NCBI GenBank assembly: GCA_024644105.1
Contig: JAHELP010000011.1
Coordinates: 1 to 32,163 of the forward strand
Reading direction: 5' to 3'
Origin: Candidatus Nitrosopumilus sp.
GTDB taxonomy: Archaea > Thermoproteota > Nitrososphaeria > Nitrososphaerales > Nitrosopumilaceae
Length of the DNA: 32,163 nt
The notes beneath the pieces are model-generated. The model did no database searches. It saw only the letters and a program-made list of their open reading frames with translations, and was not told where the DNA came from. Shown one piece after another: positions 14,695 to 22,370 of the stretch (positions within the stretch are counted from its first letter, which is position 1; each line of letters opens with the position of its first letter). The translations under genes were made by a program, and so were the position numbers.

Positions 14695-14997
14695 GTGAAA
14701 CTTGGAGCAAAAAAAATTGCAATGGAGAGAATGGAAATTCTTATTGAAAGTGCAATTAGTAATGCAAAGATAAATCCTGAACTATCTCAGAGACAAGCTT
14801 CTATTGCCAGAAGAATTAGTACTAGACACAAAATTCGAATGCCATATTATCTTAGAATGGTTTTTTGCAAAAAATGTAAATCCTTTATTGCGCCTGGAAT
14901 AAATTCTAGAATTCGTTTGGGTAGAGCATCCGTCAAGTCGATCAGAATTTCTTGCAACTTGTGTGGGCATACTTATCGCAAAATTATATCTCAATGA
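14695..14997 (+). CDS. rnp4: RNase P protein component 4 (Rpr2/Rpp21)
   Basis: The 100-residue protein matches archaeal Rpp21. A helical N-terminus (A-M-E-R-M-E-I-L) is followed by the R-Q-A-S-I-A-R-R-I-S-T-R-H-K segment and a zinc ribbon with C58, C61, C87 and C90 (F-C-K-K-C-K and C-N-L-C-G-H). It is part of the RNase P holoenzyme that trims tRNA 5' ends, and lies directly after a tRNA gene. The start is GTG at 14695. A later ATG (14722) would remove the first nine residues and is less likely. Confidence 0.92.
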   Translation: MKLGAKKIAMERMEILIESAISNAKINPELSQRQASIARRISTRHKIRMPYYLRMVFCKKCKSFIAPGINSRIRLGRASVKSIRISCNLCGHTYRKIISQ

Positions 14998-15028
14998 TTT
15001 ATAAGACGATTATCGAGTTTTTGATTTT

Positions 15029-15481
15029 ATGGCAAAGGTATACGATGTACCAGCAGATGTATTGATAGGTAGACTATCTTCAGCATTAAAAAATGAAGAC
15101 ATTCCTGCACCCTCTTGGATACCATTTGTCAAAACAGGAGCTCATGCAGACAAACCTCCACAAAATAGAGATTGGTGGCATACAAGATGTGCATCAATCC
15201 TGAGAAAAATTTACCTTAATGGTCCTATTGGAATTAATGCTTTAAGAAATGATTATGGTGGTGGTAAACCATCAGGATACGGAGCTGCACATCACAGAGA
15301 TGCAGGTGGCGCAATCATTAGAAATGCAATTCAAGGATTAGAAAAACTAGGTTATCTAGAAAAAGTTGAGAAGAAGGGTCGTATAGTTTCTAAACAAGGA
15401 ATGCAAAAACTTGATAGACTATCAACAGAAATTCTTAAAGAACTAATCGTTGAGAATCCTCAATTGAAAGTATACTCTTAG
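15029..15481 (+). CDS. rps19e: 30S ribosomal protein eS19
   Basis: The 150-residue protein is a clear eS19. It has V-Y-D-V-P-A-D-V-L at the N-terminus, then P-S-W-I-P-F-V-K-T-G, D-W-W-H-T-R-C-A-S-I-L-R-K, and the conserved Y-G-G-G-K turn. It ends with a winged-helix-like fold (L-E-K-L-G-Y-L-E-K). It belongs to the head of the small ribosomal subunit. The PDCD5-like gene follows after 7 bases, the usual archaeal arrangement. Confidence 0.97.
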   Translation: MAKVYDVPADVLIGRLSSALKNEDIPAPSWIPFVKTGAHADKPPQNRDWWHTRCASILRKIYLNGPIGINALRNDYGGGKPSGYGAAHHRDAGGAIIRNAIQGLEKLGYLEKVEKKGRIVSKQGMQKLDRLSTEILKELIVENPQLKVYS

Positions 15482-15488
15482 ATTCAAA

Positions 15489-15770
15489 ATGGATTTTCCT
15501 GATTCTAACGAACAACCTACCGATAACAACAATAATGAATTAGCTGCACAAAAAGAACAAATTCTAAAACAAGTTCTAACACCTGAAGCTAGAAGTAGAC
15601 TAAATAATATCAAAATGGTAAAGCCTGAACTCTCTGATATGGTTGAACAATATCTGATCGGAATGGCAACTCAAGGAAAGATACCTGGTCAAATCAGTGA
15701 CGATCAATTAAAGCAAATTTTGCTCTCAACACAGCAACCTAAACGTGATTTTAAGATAAATCGAATCTAA
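15489..15770 (+). CDS. PDCD5-family nucleic-acid-binding protein
   Basis: The 93-residue protein has the three-helix PDCD5 core: E-Q-I-L-K-Q-V-L-T-P-E-A-R-S-R-L, then M-V-K-P-E-L-S-D-M-V-E, and the I-S-D-D-Q-L-K-Q-I-L-L end. An asparagine-rich N-terminus precedes it. Archaeal members bind DNA or nascent ribosomal complexes and are nearly always next to eS19, as here. The precise role is not settled. Confidence 0.92.
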   Translation: MDFPDSNEQPTDNNNNELAAQKEQILKQVLTPEARSRLNNIKMVKPELSDMVEQYLIGMATQGKIPGQISDDQLKQILLSTQQPKRDFKINRI

Positions 15771-15811
15771 ATCAGAAAAAATATAATTATGGGTACAAAG
15801 TCGGTAATAAC

Positions 15812-16891
15812 ATGAAAGCCGTTGTATACAATGAATATGCACCAGATGATAATTATGCTAAGATCCTCAAAGTCCAGGATATAGATGAACCAAAACCAAA
15901 ATCAGATGAGGTAATTTTTACCAATAAAGCATCTGCCCTAAATTATAATGATATTTGGGGAATGAGAGGAGTTCCAGTAGCAGTTCCTCTTCCACATGTT
16001 TCCGGTTCTGATGTAGCTGGAGATGTTATAGCAGTAGGTGAAGATGTAACAAATTTCAAAGTTGGAGATAGAGTAGTTTCTCATTCTAACCTTGCATGCA
16101 GAGTTTGTAAAGCATGTACTGATGGAAGAGAATTTGATTGTATCAAAAGACAAGTTTGGGGTTTCCAAACTGGACCTCTATGGGGTGCATACTCTGAACA
16201 AATCCATTTACCAGAAGTTAATGTATCCAAAATTCCTGAGGGAGTCTCATATGATGATGCAGCAGCAGCATCAATGACTTTACTAACTTCCTGGCACATG
16301 TTGGTAGGAAGAGCAAAAATTACTCCAGGTCAAACCGTACTCATTATGGGTGGTGGTTCTGGAGTTGGTAGCTTTGGAATTCAAATTGCAAAATTGTATA
16401 ACTGTGATGTTATTGCAACTGCAAGTCCAGATAAACTAGACAAATGTCTGGAGTTAGGAGCAGATCATGCAGTAGATCATAGAAAAGATGACTGGCAAAA
16501 AGAAGTCTTTAAGATTACTAAAGAAATAGCAAAAACAAAAGGTGAAGCACCTGGAATTGATATTGCATTTGATCACATTGGTCAAACTCACTTCAACAAG
16601 CAACTAACCCTGCTCAAATATGGTGCATCTCTTGTTTCATGTGGTGCTACAACAGGATATGATGCAAACATAGACCTAAGACACATCTTCTTCAAAGGAA
16701 TTAACGTCCTAGGTTCTACACAGGGAACAAAAGCCGAACTTGATCAAGGATTGTATTGGATGGGTCAAGGAAAAATTAAAGCAGCAATTGACTCTACTTA
16801 CACATTTGAGCAAGCAGCAGAGGCTCACACAAAGATGTTAACCGGAAAAGGAATGTTCGGTAAAATCTTGATGAAGCCCGAGGGCGCTTAG
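15812..16891 (+). CDS. Zinc-type medium-chain dehydrogenase/reductase
   Basis: The 359-residue MDR enzyme has a GroES-like N-terminal domain with a structural zinc site C96, C99, C102, C110. The Rossmann nucleotide site G-G-G-S-G-V-G-S-F-G lies near residue 175. The segment A-L-N-Y-N-D-I-W-G at 42-50 replaces the C-x-x-D catalytic-zinc site of alcohol dehydrogenases with N-Y-N-D, as in quinone and enoyl-CoA reductase branches. A role as a CoA-ester reductase, for example acryloyl-CoA or crotonyl-CoA, is therefore more likely than alcohol oxidation. In a 3-hydroxypropionate/4-hydroxybutyrate organism acryloyl-CoA reductase is an attractive candidate, inferred only. The CitE-like gene follows after 7 bases. 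Confidence 0.87.
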   Translation: MKAVVYNEYAPDDNYAKILKVQDIDEPKPKSDEVIFTNKASALNYNDIWGMRGVPVAVPLPHVSGSDVAGDVIAVGEDVTNFKVGDRVVSHSNLACRVCKACTDGREFDCIKRQVWGFQTGPLWGAYSEQIHLPEVNVSKIPEGVSYDDAAAASMTLLTSWHMLVGRAKITPGQTVLIMGGGSGVGSFGIQIAKLYNCDVIATASPDKLDKCLELGADHAVDHRKDDWQKEVFKITKEIAKTKGEAPGIDIAFDHIGQTHFNKQLTLLKYGASLVSCGATTGYDANIDLRHIFFKGINVLGSTQGTKAELDQGLYWMGQGKIKAAIDSTYTFEQAAEAHTKMLTGKGMFGKILMKPEGA

Positions 16892-16898
16892 TCATTTA

Positions 16899-17753
16899 AT
16901 GACTCAGCTTTTTCGTAGTCTTATTTTTGTTCCTGGAAATAATTCCAGATTCTTAGAAAAAGCTAAAAGCCTTCAAGCTGACATTGTTTGCTTTGATTTA
17001 GAAGATTCTGTACCTGATAATGAAAAAACAAATGCACGAAAATTAATCAAATCTGCATTAAAATCTAGAAAAGCATACTCATCTTCAATCTTTGTTAGAA
17101 CAAATTCTCCTAGTTCTGGGAAAATCCCATCTGATTTGAAAGAAGTTATTCAAAAGGGAATTGATGGAATAGTTATTCCCAAAGTCAACAATGTCAAAGA
17201 ATTAAAAAAAATTGAAAAAACACTTTCTAGCTTTGAAAAAACTCGAAAATTAAAACCCATACAAATTATTCCTTCAATTGAATCTGCAGAAGGGGTTGTT
17301 AACACATACAATATTGCATCTTTTAGTAAACGAATATCTGCTGTGGTTTTCGGTGTTTTTGATTTGTTAAATGATTTGGGAGTAGAGTATACAAAAAATT
17401 CTGAAGGAGAAAAATACTCTAGAAGAAAAATTCCGGTTGATGCACATGCTGCGGGTGTGGCTGTAATTGATTCAATCTGGCAGGATTTGAAAGATTCTAA
17501 AGGATTGGAACAAGATTGTAAATTAGGAAAAAGCCTAGGATATACTGGAAAAAGTATCATTCATCCTGATCAAATTTTAATTGTACACAAATTATTTCAT
17601 CCAAACAAAAATGAAATATCCTGGGCTGAGAAAGTCTGTAAAATTTACCTTGAATCCACGAAGAAAGGTAAAGGTGCAACTACAGTTGAGGGAAAAATGA
17701 TTGATGAGGTTCATTTCAAACAGGCAAAAGCCTTACTAGATCTTGTAAAATAA
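16899..17753 (+). CDS. CitE-like HpcH/HpaI-family lyase
   Basis: The 284-residue TIM barrel starts R-S-L-I-F-V-P-G-N and has D33-L-E35-D36-S-V, R93 in F-V-R-T-N, and E143 in S-I-E-S-A-E-G-V. The F-G-V-F-D-L segment follows strand 6. These are the Mg2+ and CoA-thioester contacts of citrate-lyase beta subunits and malyl-CoA or citramalyl-CoA lyases. No citrate lyase alpha or gamma subunit is nearby, so it acts alone, probably cleaving or condensing a malyl-CoA type ester. Coupling to the MDR reductase suggests a CoA-ester pathway. It converges with the winged-helix gene, leaving 12 bases between stops. Confidence 0.87.
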   Translation: MTQLFRSLIFVPGNNSRFLEKAKSLQADIVCFDLEDSVPDNEKTNARKLIKSALKSRKAYSSSIFVRTNSPSSGKIPSDLKEVIQKGIDGIVIPKVNNVKELKKIEKTLSSFEKTRKLKPIQIIPSIESAEGVVNTYNIASFSKRISAVVFGVFDLLNDLGVEYTKNSEGEKYSRRKIPVDAHAAGVAVIDSIWQDLKDSKGLEQDCKLGKSLGYTGKSIIHPDQILIVHKLFHPNKNEISWAEKVCKIYLESTKKGKGATTVEGKMIDEVHFKQAKALLDLVK

Positions 17754-17765
17754 TATTTTTCTAAT

Positions 17766-18377
17766 TTACTTAATTGCGTCTAAAATTATTTTCATACTAG
17801 TACTATTTTCAAATACTTTCTTATCCATAATTCCATTTACAGTAATTGTATCTTTTTTAATATCTAGTTTTATTTCTTCAAAAATACATTGTAATTCAGA
17901 TATTTTTTTACTATCACTCAGTACTTTTCTATTCTCAATAATTAATCCATGAAGTATCATATTCTCTATTTTTCTATATCCTGAAGTTTTGGGAACTTTA
18001 GATTGCTTAAGAATTTCTGGTATGGTGTATTTTTTTTCCAAAAGAGTAGAAATAATTTTTCTTGATTCAACTTCTCCAAACATTCCTAAAATTAAATCTG
18101 TTAAATTTGATTCAATAATTGTTACAATATATTTTTCATTTCTTTTTTTTACTTTGAGGATTTTTTTCATACAATCATTAAGTATTTTTTTAATATCTAA
18201 ACTGGAATTTTTTCTTAGAACACTTTCCAATTTTTGAAAATGTTCAATAGAAAGTTTTATTGACATCCCATGCTCTAAAAATAATTCACGTTCAGTATCT
18301 TTGAGAATCTTTCCCTTCAAATTTTTCTTAATCTCTGATGATAATGCATTTGCAATGAATCTATCAATTCCACCCAT
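17766..18377 (-). CDS. Winged-helix putative transcriptional regulator
   Basis: The frame is open further upstream, but the ATG at 18375-18377 (M-G-G-I-D-R-F) gives a sensible 203-residue protein. The longer version would run through the divergent response-regulator gene. Residues 1-105 are helical and charged. A winged helix follows: S-R-K-I-I-S-T-L-L, I-P-E-I-L-K-Q-S-K-V-P, S-G-Y-R-K-I-E-N-M and G-L-I-I-E-N-R-K-V. The C-terminal 40 residues, ending in beta strands, may form a sensor or dimer region. It is divergent from the response regulator across 58 bases and may control or be controlled by it. No phospho-acceptor is recognisable. Confidence 0.75.
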   Translation of the reverse strand: MGGIDRFIANALSSEIKKNLKGKILKDTERELFLEHGMSIKLSIEHFQKLESVLRKNSSLDIKKILNDCMKKILKVKKRNEKYIVTIIESNLTDLILGMFGEVESRKIISTLLEKKYTIPEILKQSKVPKTSGYRKIENMILHGLIIENRKVLSDSKKISELQCIFEEIKLDIKKDTITVNGIMDKKVFENSTSMKIILDAIK

Positions 18378-18398
18378 GCAATACTTGTAATTTATGGA

Positions 18399-18406
18399 AA
18401 ATATTA
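18399..18406. promoter_or_regulatory. Shared AT box between divergent regulator genes
   Basis: The palindromic AATATT at 18400-18405 is centred 26 bases from the minus-strand ATG (18377) and about 33 from the plus-strand ATG (18436). One box may serve both directions. Confidence 0.35.
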
Positions 18407-18435
18407 AAGCACCGCTCTTTGTACAATGACTAGAT

Positions 18436-18786
18436 ATGACTAAATCAGTAATTGTAATTGATGATGACGAAGACACTGTTAGATTATTTACTGAATTTCT
18501 AGAAGAAAATGACATTAAAGTAATTGGTAATGGTTTTGATGGTGTAAGTGCTGTCAAATTATTCAAAGATAAAAAACCAGATGTAGTACTAATTGATCTT
18601 AACATGCCAAACGGAAGTGGATTTTATGCAATTAAGAAAATCCAGGAAATTGAACCCAAAGCAAAAATAATTGCAGTATCTGCTGATGGAAGTTATACTA
18701 CTGAAGAAAAATTAGAAAAATTAGAAATTCCTTTAATCCAAAAACCTTTCAAAATGGATCAAGTAATTTCAATTATCAAAAATTAA
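18436..18786 (+). CDS. Single-domain response regulator (receiver)
   Basis: The 116-residue receiver domain has the acidic pocket D10-D11-E12, phospho-acceptor Asp54 in L-I-D-L-N-M-P, switch residue Ser78 in A-V-S-A-D, and Lys104 in Q-K-P-F. All key residues are present. There is no output domain, so it signals by protein-protein contact, in the manner of CheY or Spo0F. No histidine kinase lies in the window. The divergent winged-helix protein next door is a possible output partner. Confidence 0.93.
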   Translation: MTKSVIVIDDDEDTVRLFTEFLEENDIKVIGNGFDGVSAVKLFKDKKPDVVLIDLNMPNGSGFYAIKKIQEIEPKAKIIAVSADGSYTTEEKLEKLEIPLIQKPFKMDQVISIIKN

Positions 18787-18852
18787 TTTTCCCATTTTTG
18801 GAACTTTTCATATAGTGTTATATTACAAAGTTCATAAAATAAAGTGTTTAAA

Positions 18853-18996
18853 ATGAGTAAACGCGTAACTATAATGATTGATGAGGATCTTGACAAGAAA
18901 CTTAGACTACGTCAAGCCAAATTAATTCAACAAGAACAGGCATCATATAGTTATTCTAAAGTTTTGAATGAAACACTTCGTAAAACTTTGAAATAA
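18853..18996 (+). CDS. Small ribbon-helix-helix-like protein (47 aa)
   Basis: This short gene follows the response regulator after 66 bases. The peptide begins M-S-K-R-V-T-I-M-I-D-E-D-L-D-K-K-L. This is the beta-strand plus helix opening of CopG/MetJ-type ribbon-helix-helix DNA-binding proteins, and a second helix follows (Y-S-K-V-L-N-E-T-L-R-K-T-L). The length fits the minimal RHH unit, which acts as a dimer. No toxin gene accompanies it, so an antitoxin role is unlikely; the target is unknown. An AT-rich stretch with TATATTA lies about 35 bases upstream. Confidence 0.78.
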   Translation: MSKRVTIMIDEDLDKKLRLRQAKLIQQEQASYSYSKVLNETLRKTLK

Positions 18997-19068
18997 TTAG
19001 ATATTTTCTACATCTATGATATTGATTAGAATAGATTAAAGAATAATGATTTTCAATTAATTTTATCA

Positions 19069-19773
19069 ATGGTTGATTTACTTGATCCTTCAAATGTGAT
19101 TACTAGGTTATTTAATGCTAAAAAATATGATGAGATGTATAATTATTGTAAAAAATTACTTGAAAAAATCCCAAATGATATGCTTGCTCTACAAAACATC
19201 TCATTATCTTTAATTTATTTAAAAAAATATGATGAAGCTATTGAATATTGTAATAAAGTTCTAGAGATCAAAGAATCAGATCTTTATGCCTTAAAAAATA
19301 AGATTTTTGCTCTTGAGAACTTGAATCAATACGAGCAAGTAATAGAATTATGCAGACAAATTCTTCTAACTAACCCAAAAGACATTTGGACTTTAAACAG
19401 TATGGGGTTGTCTCTAAATGAATTAAATCGTCATAAAGAAGCTCTAGAATGTTATAATACAACTTTGCTAATAGAGCCAAATGATGTTACTGCATTAATT
19501 AACAAAGCAATATCTCTTAGCCACTTGGGAAATTATCTAGATGCAATTGATTATTACGATAAATCACAAATAATTGATCCAACATTAAAAGAAATACCCC
19601 TTGCTAAATCTCGTTTATTTGAAAAACTAGGTAAGACTGATGATGCATTTTTAGCTGCTCAAGGAGTACTCAACAAGGATATGGAAAAAATCAAAAATGC
19701 TGCAAAGGAAAACAAATGTTCAGTTTTTCACCAATTTTGTAATGATGAATTTGAAAAATCAGATTCTGATTAA
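19069..19773 (+). CDS. Tetratricopeptide-repeat protein
   Basis: The 234-residue protein is built of about six TPR units of 34 residues from residue 9 to 205, with signatures such as K-K-Y-D-E-A-I-E-Y-C-N-K-V-L and H-K-E-A-L-E-C-Y-N. Four successive units have a cysteine at or near the same helix-B position (C27, C61, C95, C129). There is no signal peptide or membrane segment, so it is a cytosolic scaffold. It follows the receiver and RHH genes but appears to have its own promoter. The partner is unknown. Confidence 0.9.
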   Translation: MVDLLDPSNVITRLFNAKKYDEMYNYCKKLLEKIPNDMLALQNISLSLIYLKKYDEAIEYCNKVLEIKESDLYALKNKIFALENLNQYEQVIELCRQILLTNPKDIWTLNSMGLSLNELNRHKEALECYNTTLLIEPNDVTALINKAISLSHLGNYLDAIDYYDKSQIIDPTLKEIPLAKSRLFEKLGKTDDAFLAAQGVLNKDMEKIKNAAKENKCSVFHQFCNDEFEKSDSD

Positions 19774-19845
19774 GACTATTACAACCTAGAGAATCATTTG
19801 AAGAGAGCCATTTACATTAAAATTCATCTGTATACATATGAAGAA

Positions 19846-19857
19846 TTTTATAGATAT
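19846..19857 (+). promoter_or_regulatory. TATA-like box for riboflavin synthase
   Basis: The AT-rich stretch ATTTTATAGATA lies about 20-26 bases before the ATG at 19872, and there is no Shine-Dalgarno site. Confidence 0.5.
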
Positions 19858-19871
19858 TATCCTTAATTGGA

Positions 19872-20459
19872 ATGATGTTTACTGGTATTGTTGAGGGAAT
19901 AGGAAAAGTAGAAAAAATTTCTAAAACTACTAAAAACAGAAGTGCAATCCAAATGACCGTAAATCTAGGAAAACATGGTAAGGGATTAAAAATTGGACAA
20001 AGTGTGGCTTTAAATGGTGTTTGTCTTACAGCTACCAAACTTTCTAAATCCAGCTGTATTTTTGAAATGATCGAGGAAACTACTAAAAAAACTGATCTGG
20101 GAAATTTGAAAGTTGGAGGAATTGTAAATATTGAACGCAGTTTAAAAGCTGGTGAACGATTAGAAGGACATTTTGTTTTGGGTCACGTTGATGGTGTGGC
20201 AGTAATTAAAAAAATCATGAAAAAACCAAAGGAGGTACAAGTATGGTTTGAAGTTCCTAAAAAATTATCAAAATATATTGTGAAAAAAGGTTCTATTGCA
20301 GTGGATGGAATTAGTTTAACTGTCGTTGATGTTAAAAATTCTCTTGCATCAGTTTCATTGATTCCACATACAATTGATGTTACAAATTTTCATACTAAAA
20401 AAATAGGCGATAAAGTTAATATTGAAACTGACATTCTTGGTAAATACATTCTAAAATAA
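19872..20459 (+). CDS. ribE: Riboflavin synthase, bacterial alpha-chain type
   Basis: The 195-residue protein begins M-(M)-F-T-G-I-V-E-G-I-G-K-V, the signature of bacterial and eukaryotic riboflavin synthase. It contains the two similar beta-barrel halves (about 1-90 and 91-190), each with a lumazine-binding segment: N-G-V-C-L-T in the first and V-D-G-I-S-L-T-V in the second. The enzyme dismutates two 6,7-dimethyl-8-ribityllumazine molecules into riboflavin. Many archaea use a different, lumazine-synthase-like RibC, so the bacterial type here is notable. It heads the riboflavin cluster. The second ATG (19875) is equally possible as the start. Confidence 0.94.
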   Translation: MMFTGIVEGIGKVEKISKTTKNRSAIQMTVNLGKHGKGLKIGQSVALNGVCLTATKLSKSSCIFEMIEETTKKTDLGNLKVGGIVNIERSLKAGERLEGHFVLGHVDGVAVIKKIMKKPKEVQVWFEVPKKLSKYIVKKGSIAVDGISLTVVDVKNSLASVSLIPHTIDVTNFHTKKIGDKVNIETDILGKYILK

Positions 20460-20506
20460 AGCCAATTAACTACAATTTTAGTGGTAATTACCAATTTTTT
20501 AGTAAA

Positions 20507-20516
20507 CTTTATAATT
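20507..20516 (+). promoter_or_regulatory. TATA-like box for the ribB operon
   Basis: CTTTATAATT is centred 26 bases before the ATG at 20537, ideal for a leaderless mRNA. It suggests that ribB and the genes after it have their own promoter, separate from ribE. Confidence 0.6.
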
Positions 20517-20536
20517 AGATTAGAAGTTTTTTTTGT

Positions 20537-21202
20537 ATGTCACTTGAATCTGCATTACAATCACTGAAGCGTGGTGAATTTGTTTTGTTGTTTGATTCAG
20601 CTGGTAGAGAAAATGAAATTGATATGGTTGTAGCAGCAGAATTTGTAACACCTGAGCATATTGCAAGGATGCGACAAAATGCCGGAGGATTATTGTGTAT
20701 TGCAATTGATAACAATTTTGCCGCATCTCTTGAATTACAATATATGCATGAAATTCTTTCAGAATCTTCTATGCCAAATAAAGAAATGATTATGGGTTTG
20801 GCACCATATGGTGATCATCCAACTTTTTCATTATCTGTAAATCATTATCAAACATACACTGGAATAACAGACAAAGATAGAGCTTTAACGATTAGTGAAA
20901 TGGCTAAAATCTATAATTTAGAAAATAAACAGAAAAAATTTGCTTCCTCTTTTAAAACTCCAGGACATGTTCCACTATTAATTGCATCAAAAGGCTTGCT
21001 AGCTGCACGTCAAGGTCATACAGAAATGTCGGTTTATTTGGCCCAAGTAGCAGGTTTAACTCCCGTAACTGCAATTTGTGAAATGATGGATGCTGAGACC
21101 TATACGGCATTATCTGTAGAAAAAGCTGAAAAATTTGCAAAACAAAATGGAATTCCATTAATTGATGGAAAAGAACTGTTAGAATACGCTAAGGTGAATT
21201 AA
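20537..21202 (+). CDS. ribB: 3,4-dihydroxy-2-butanone-4-phosphate synthase
   Basis: The 221-residue enzyme converts ribulose 5-phosphate to the four-carbon unit of riboflavin. Conserved elements are F-D-S-A-G-R-E-N-E-I-D near residue 19 (acidic metal loop), G-G-L-L-C-I-A, Y-T-G-I-T-D-K-D-R-A-L-T-I, and R-Q-G-H-T-E-M-S-V near 161 with the metal-binding His. It is full length without the GTP cyclohydrolase II domain seen in bacterial RibBA, matching the use of the archaeal cyclohydrolase downstream. The ribH start follows after 2 bases. Confidence 0.95.
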   Translation: MSLESALQSLKRGEFVLLFDSAGRENEIDMVVAAEFVTPEHIARMRQNAGGLLCIAIDNNFAASLELQYMHEILSESSMPNKEMIMGLAPYGDHPTFSLSVNHYQTYTGITDKDRALTISEMAKIYNLENKQKKFASSFKTPGHVPLLIASKGLLAARQGHTEMSVYLAQVAGLTPVTAICEMMDAETYTALSVEKAEKFAKQNGIPLIDGKELLEYAKVN

Positions 21203-21204
21203 TT

Positions 21205-21621
21205 TTGAATATAGCAGTAGTGGTTTCGGAATTTAATGAAAAAGTGACATCTAGGATGCTTGCAGTAGCTCAAGAAAAGGCAAAATCAATAAATCTGAAA
21301 ATTACATACACCTGTTCTATTCCAGGTGCATATGACATGCCTATAATCGTAGATTCATTATTGAAAAAGAAAGATGTTGATGCAGTAGTAACCCTTGGTG
21401 CTATAATTAAGGGACAAACTAAACATGATGAAGTTATTTCACATTCTGCCGCCCAGGCCCTTACCAATTTATCAATAAAATATCAAAAACCTGTTTCTCT
21501 AGGGATTTCAGGCCCTGGAATGCAGGAAAGACATGCATATGCTAGAATTAGACCCGTTGCAGAACGTGCTGTTGAAGCAGTTGTAAAAATATCTGATGAA
21601 CTAAAAAGGATTCAAAAATGA
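21205..21621 (+). CDS. ribH: 6,7-dimethyl-8-ribityllumazine synthase
   Basis: The 138-residue protein joins the four-carbon unit to the ribitylamino-pyrimidine. V-V-S-E-F-N-E near the N-terminus binds the pyrimidine, I-P-G-A-Y-D-M-P is the substrate loop, G-A-I-I-K-G-Q-T-K-H-D-E contains the catalytic histidine (KHDE), and the end contains R-A-V-E-A-V. The start is TTG at 21205, 2 bases after the ribB stop, and the last four bases overlap the next ATG (ATGA), so expression is translationally coupled. Confidence 0.95.
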   Translation: MNIAVVVSEFNEKVTSRMLAVAQEKAKSINLKITYTCSIPGAYDMPIIVDSLLKKKDVDAVVTLGAIIKGQTKHDEVISHSAAQALTNLSIKYQKPVSLGISGPGMQERHAYARIRPVAERAVEAVVKISDELKRIQK

Positions 21622-22370
21622 TTCAATTAAGTATTTTAAAAATTACTGAATATGGTCCTTGGACACTTACTTTAGGTAGTGACAGAGAGCACGAACTTCA
21701 AATGCTCCAAGCATCATTATACAAAGAAGTACAAAAATTATTTTCAGAAAAACATTGTATAGTTTTTCTTAATCGTGCTGATGAATTTTTTGTAGTCTCA
21801 AATGGTCTAGAGTTAGAAGATCACATTCAAATACAAAAAAATCTTGAAAAACTCTTTGATGTTAAATTAACCATATCTATTGGATATGGCAATTCTCCAT
21901 TTGAAGCAAACCTGAAAGCATATGAAGGAAAGAAAAATAATATTATTTTAAATACGGAACATAATATTTTTGGTTTTGTTAATGGTAAATCTGATTCTAA
22001 AGTAACTATTATGCACTTGGATGTAGATGATTTAACATCTAAAAGAAAAACTAATTCCCCCTATGAAATATCATCAATAATTTTTGATTTGTATTCAAAG
22101 ATGTCTAAATTCTTTCTTGAAAAAAATTCTCTCACATTTTTTATGGGTGGAGATAACTTTATGGTTATTTCAAATGATGATGCAAAAAAATCAGTACAAG
22201 AGTTTATCAATAAAATGAAAACTGATGATAATATATTTCTGAATTGTGGAATTGGAAATGCATCTACAGGAAGAGATGCGGTAAAATTAGCCACAAAATC
22301 TCTTGATACTATACGGGAAATTCGAGATTCAGGAAAAGAAAAACCTGAAATTTATGAATTATCATGTTAA
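21618..22370 (+). CDS. arfA: GTP cyclohydrolase III (archaeal type)
   Basis: The 250-residue protein matches archaeal GTP cyclohydrolase III: I-T-E-Y-G-P-W-T near residue 9, then N-R-A-D-E-F-F-V-V-S-N-G, I-S-I-G-Y-G, and in the second half M-H-L-D-V-D-D-L-T and M-G-G-D-N-F-M-V. The two halves are related GGDEF-like folds binding metal and GTP. It makes the formamido-pyrimidine that begins the archaeal riboflavin and F420 routes. Gene overlaps of 4 bases upstream and 7 bases downstream indicate strict co-expression with ribH and the amidohydrolase. Confidence 0.93.
   Translation: MIQLSILKITEYGPWTLTLGSDREHELQMLQASLYKEVQKLFSEKHCIVFLNRADEFFVVSNGLELEDHIQIQKNLEKLFDVKLTISIGYGNSPFEANLKAYEGKKNNIILNTEHNIFGFVNGKSDSKVTIMHLDVDDLTSKRKTNSPYEISSIIFDLYSKMSKFFLEKNSLTFFMGGDNFMVISNDDAKKSVQEFINKMKTDDNIFLNCGIGNASTGRDAVKLATKSLDTIREIRDSGKEKPEIYELSC

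Noticed and set aside
18378-18605. Extension of the minus-strand winged-helix gene to 18605
   Set aside because: It would read antisense through the response regulator, a well-supported gene, and the added residues are serine/threonine-rich with no fold.
18853-18996. Antitoxin of a toxin-antitoxin pair
   Set aside because: No toxin-like gene is adjacent; the next gene is a TPR protein with its own start region 72 bases away.
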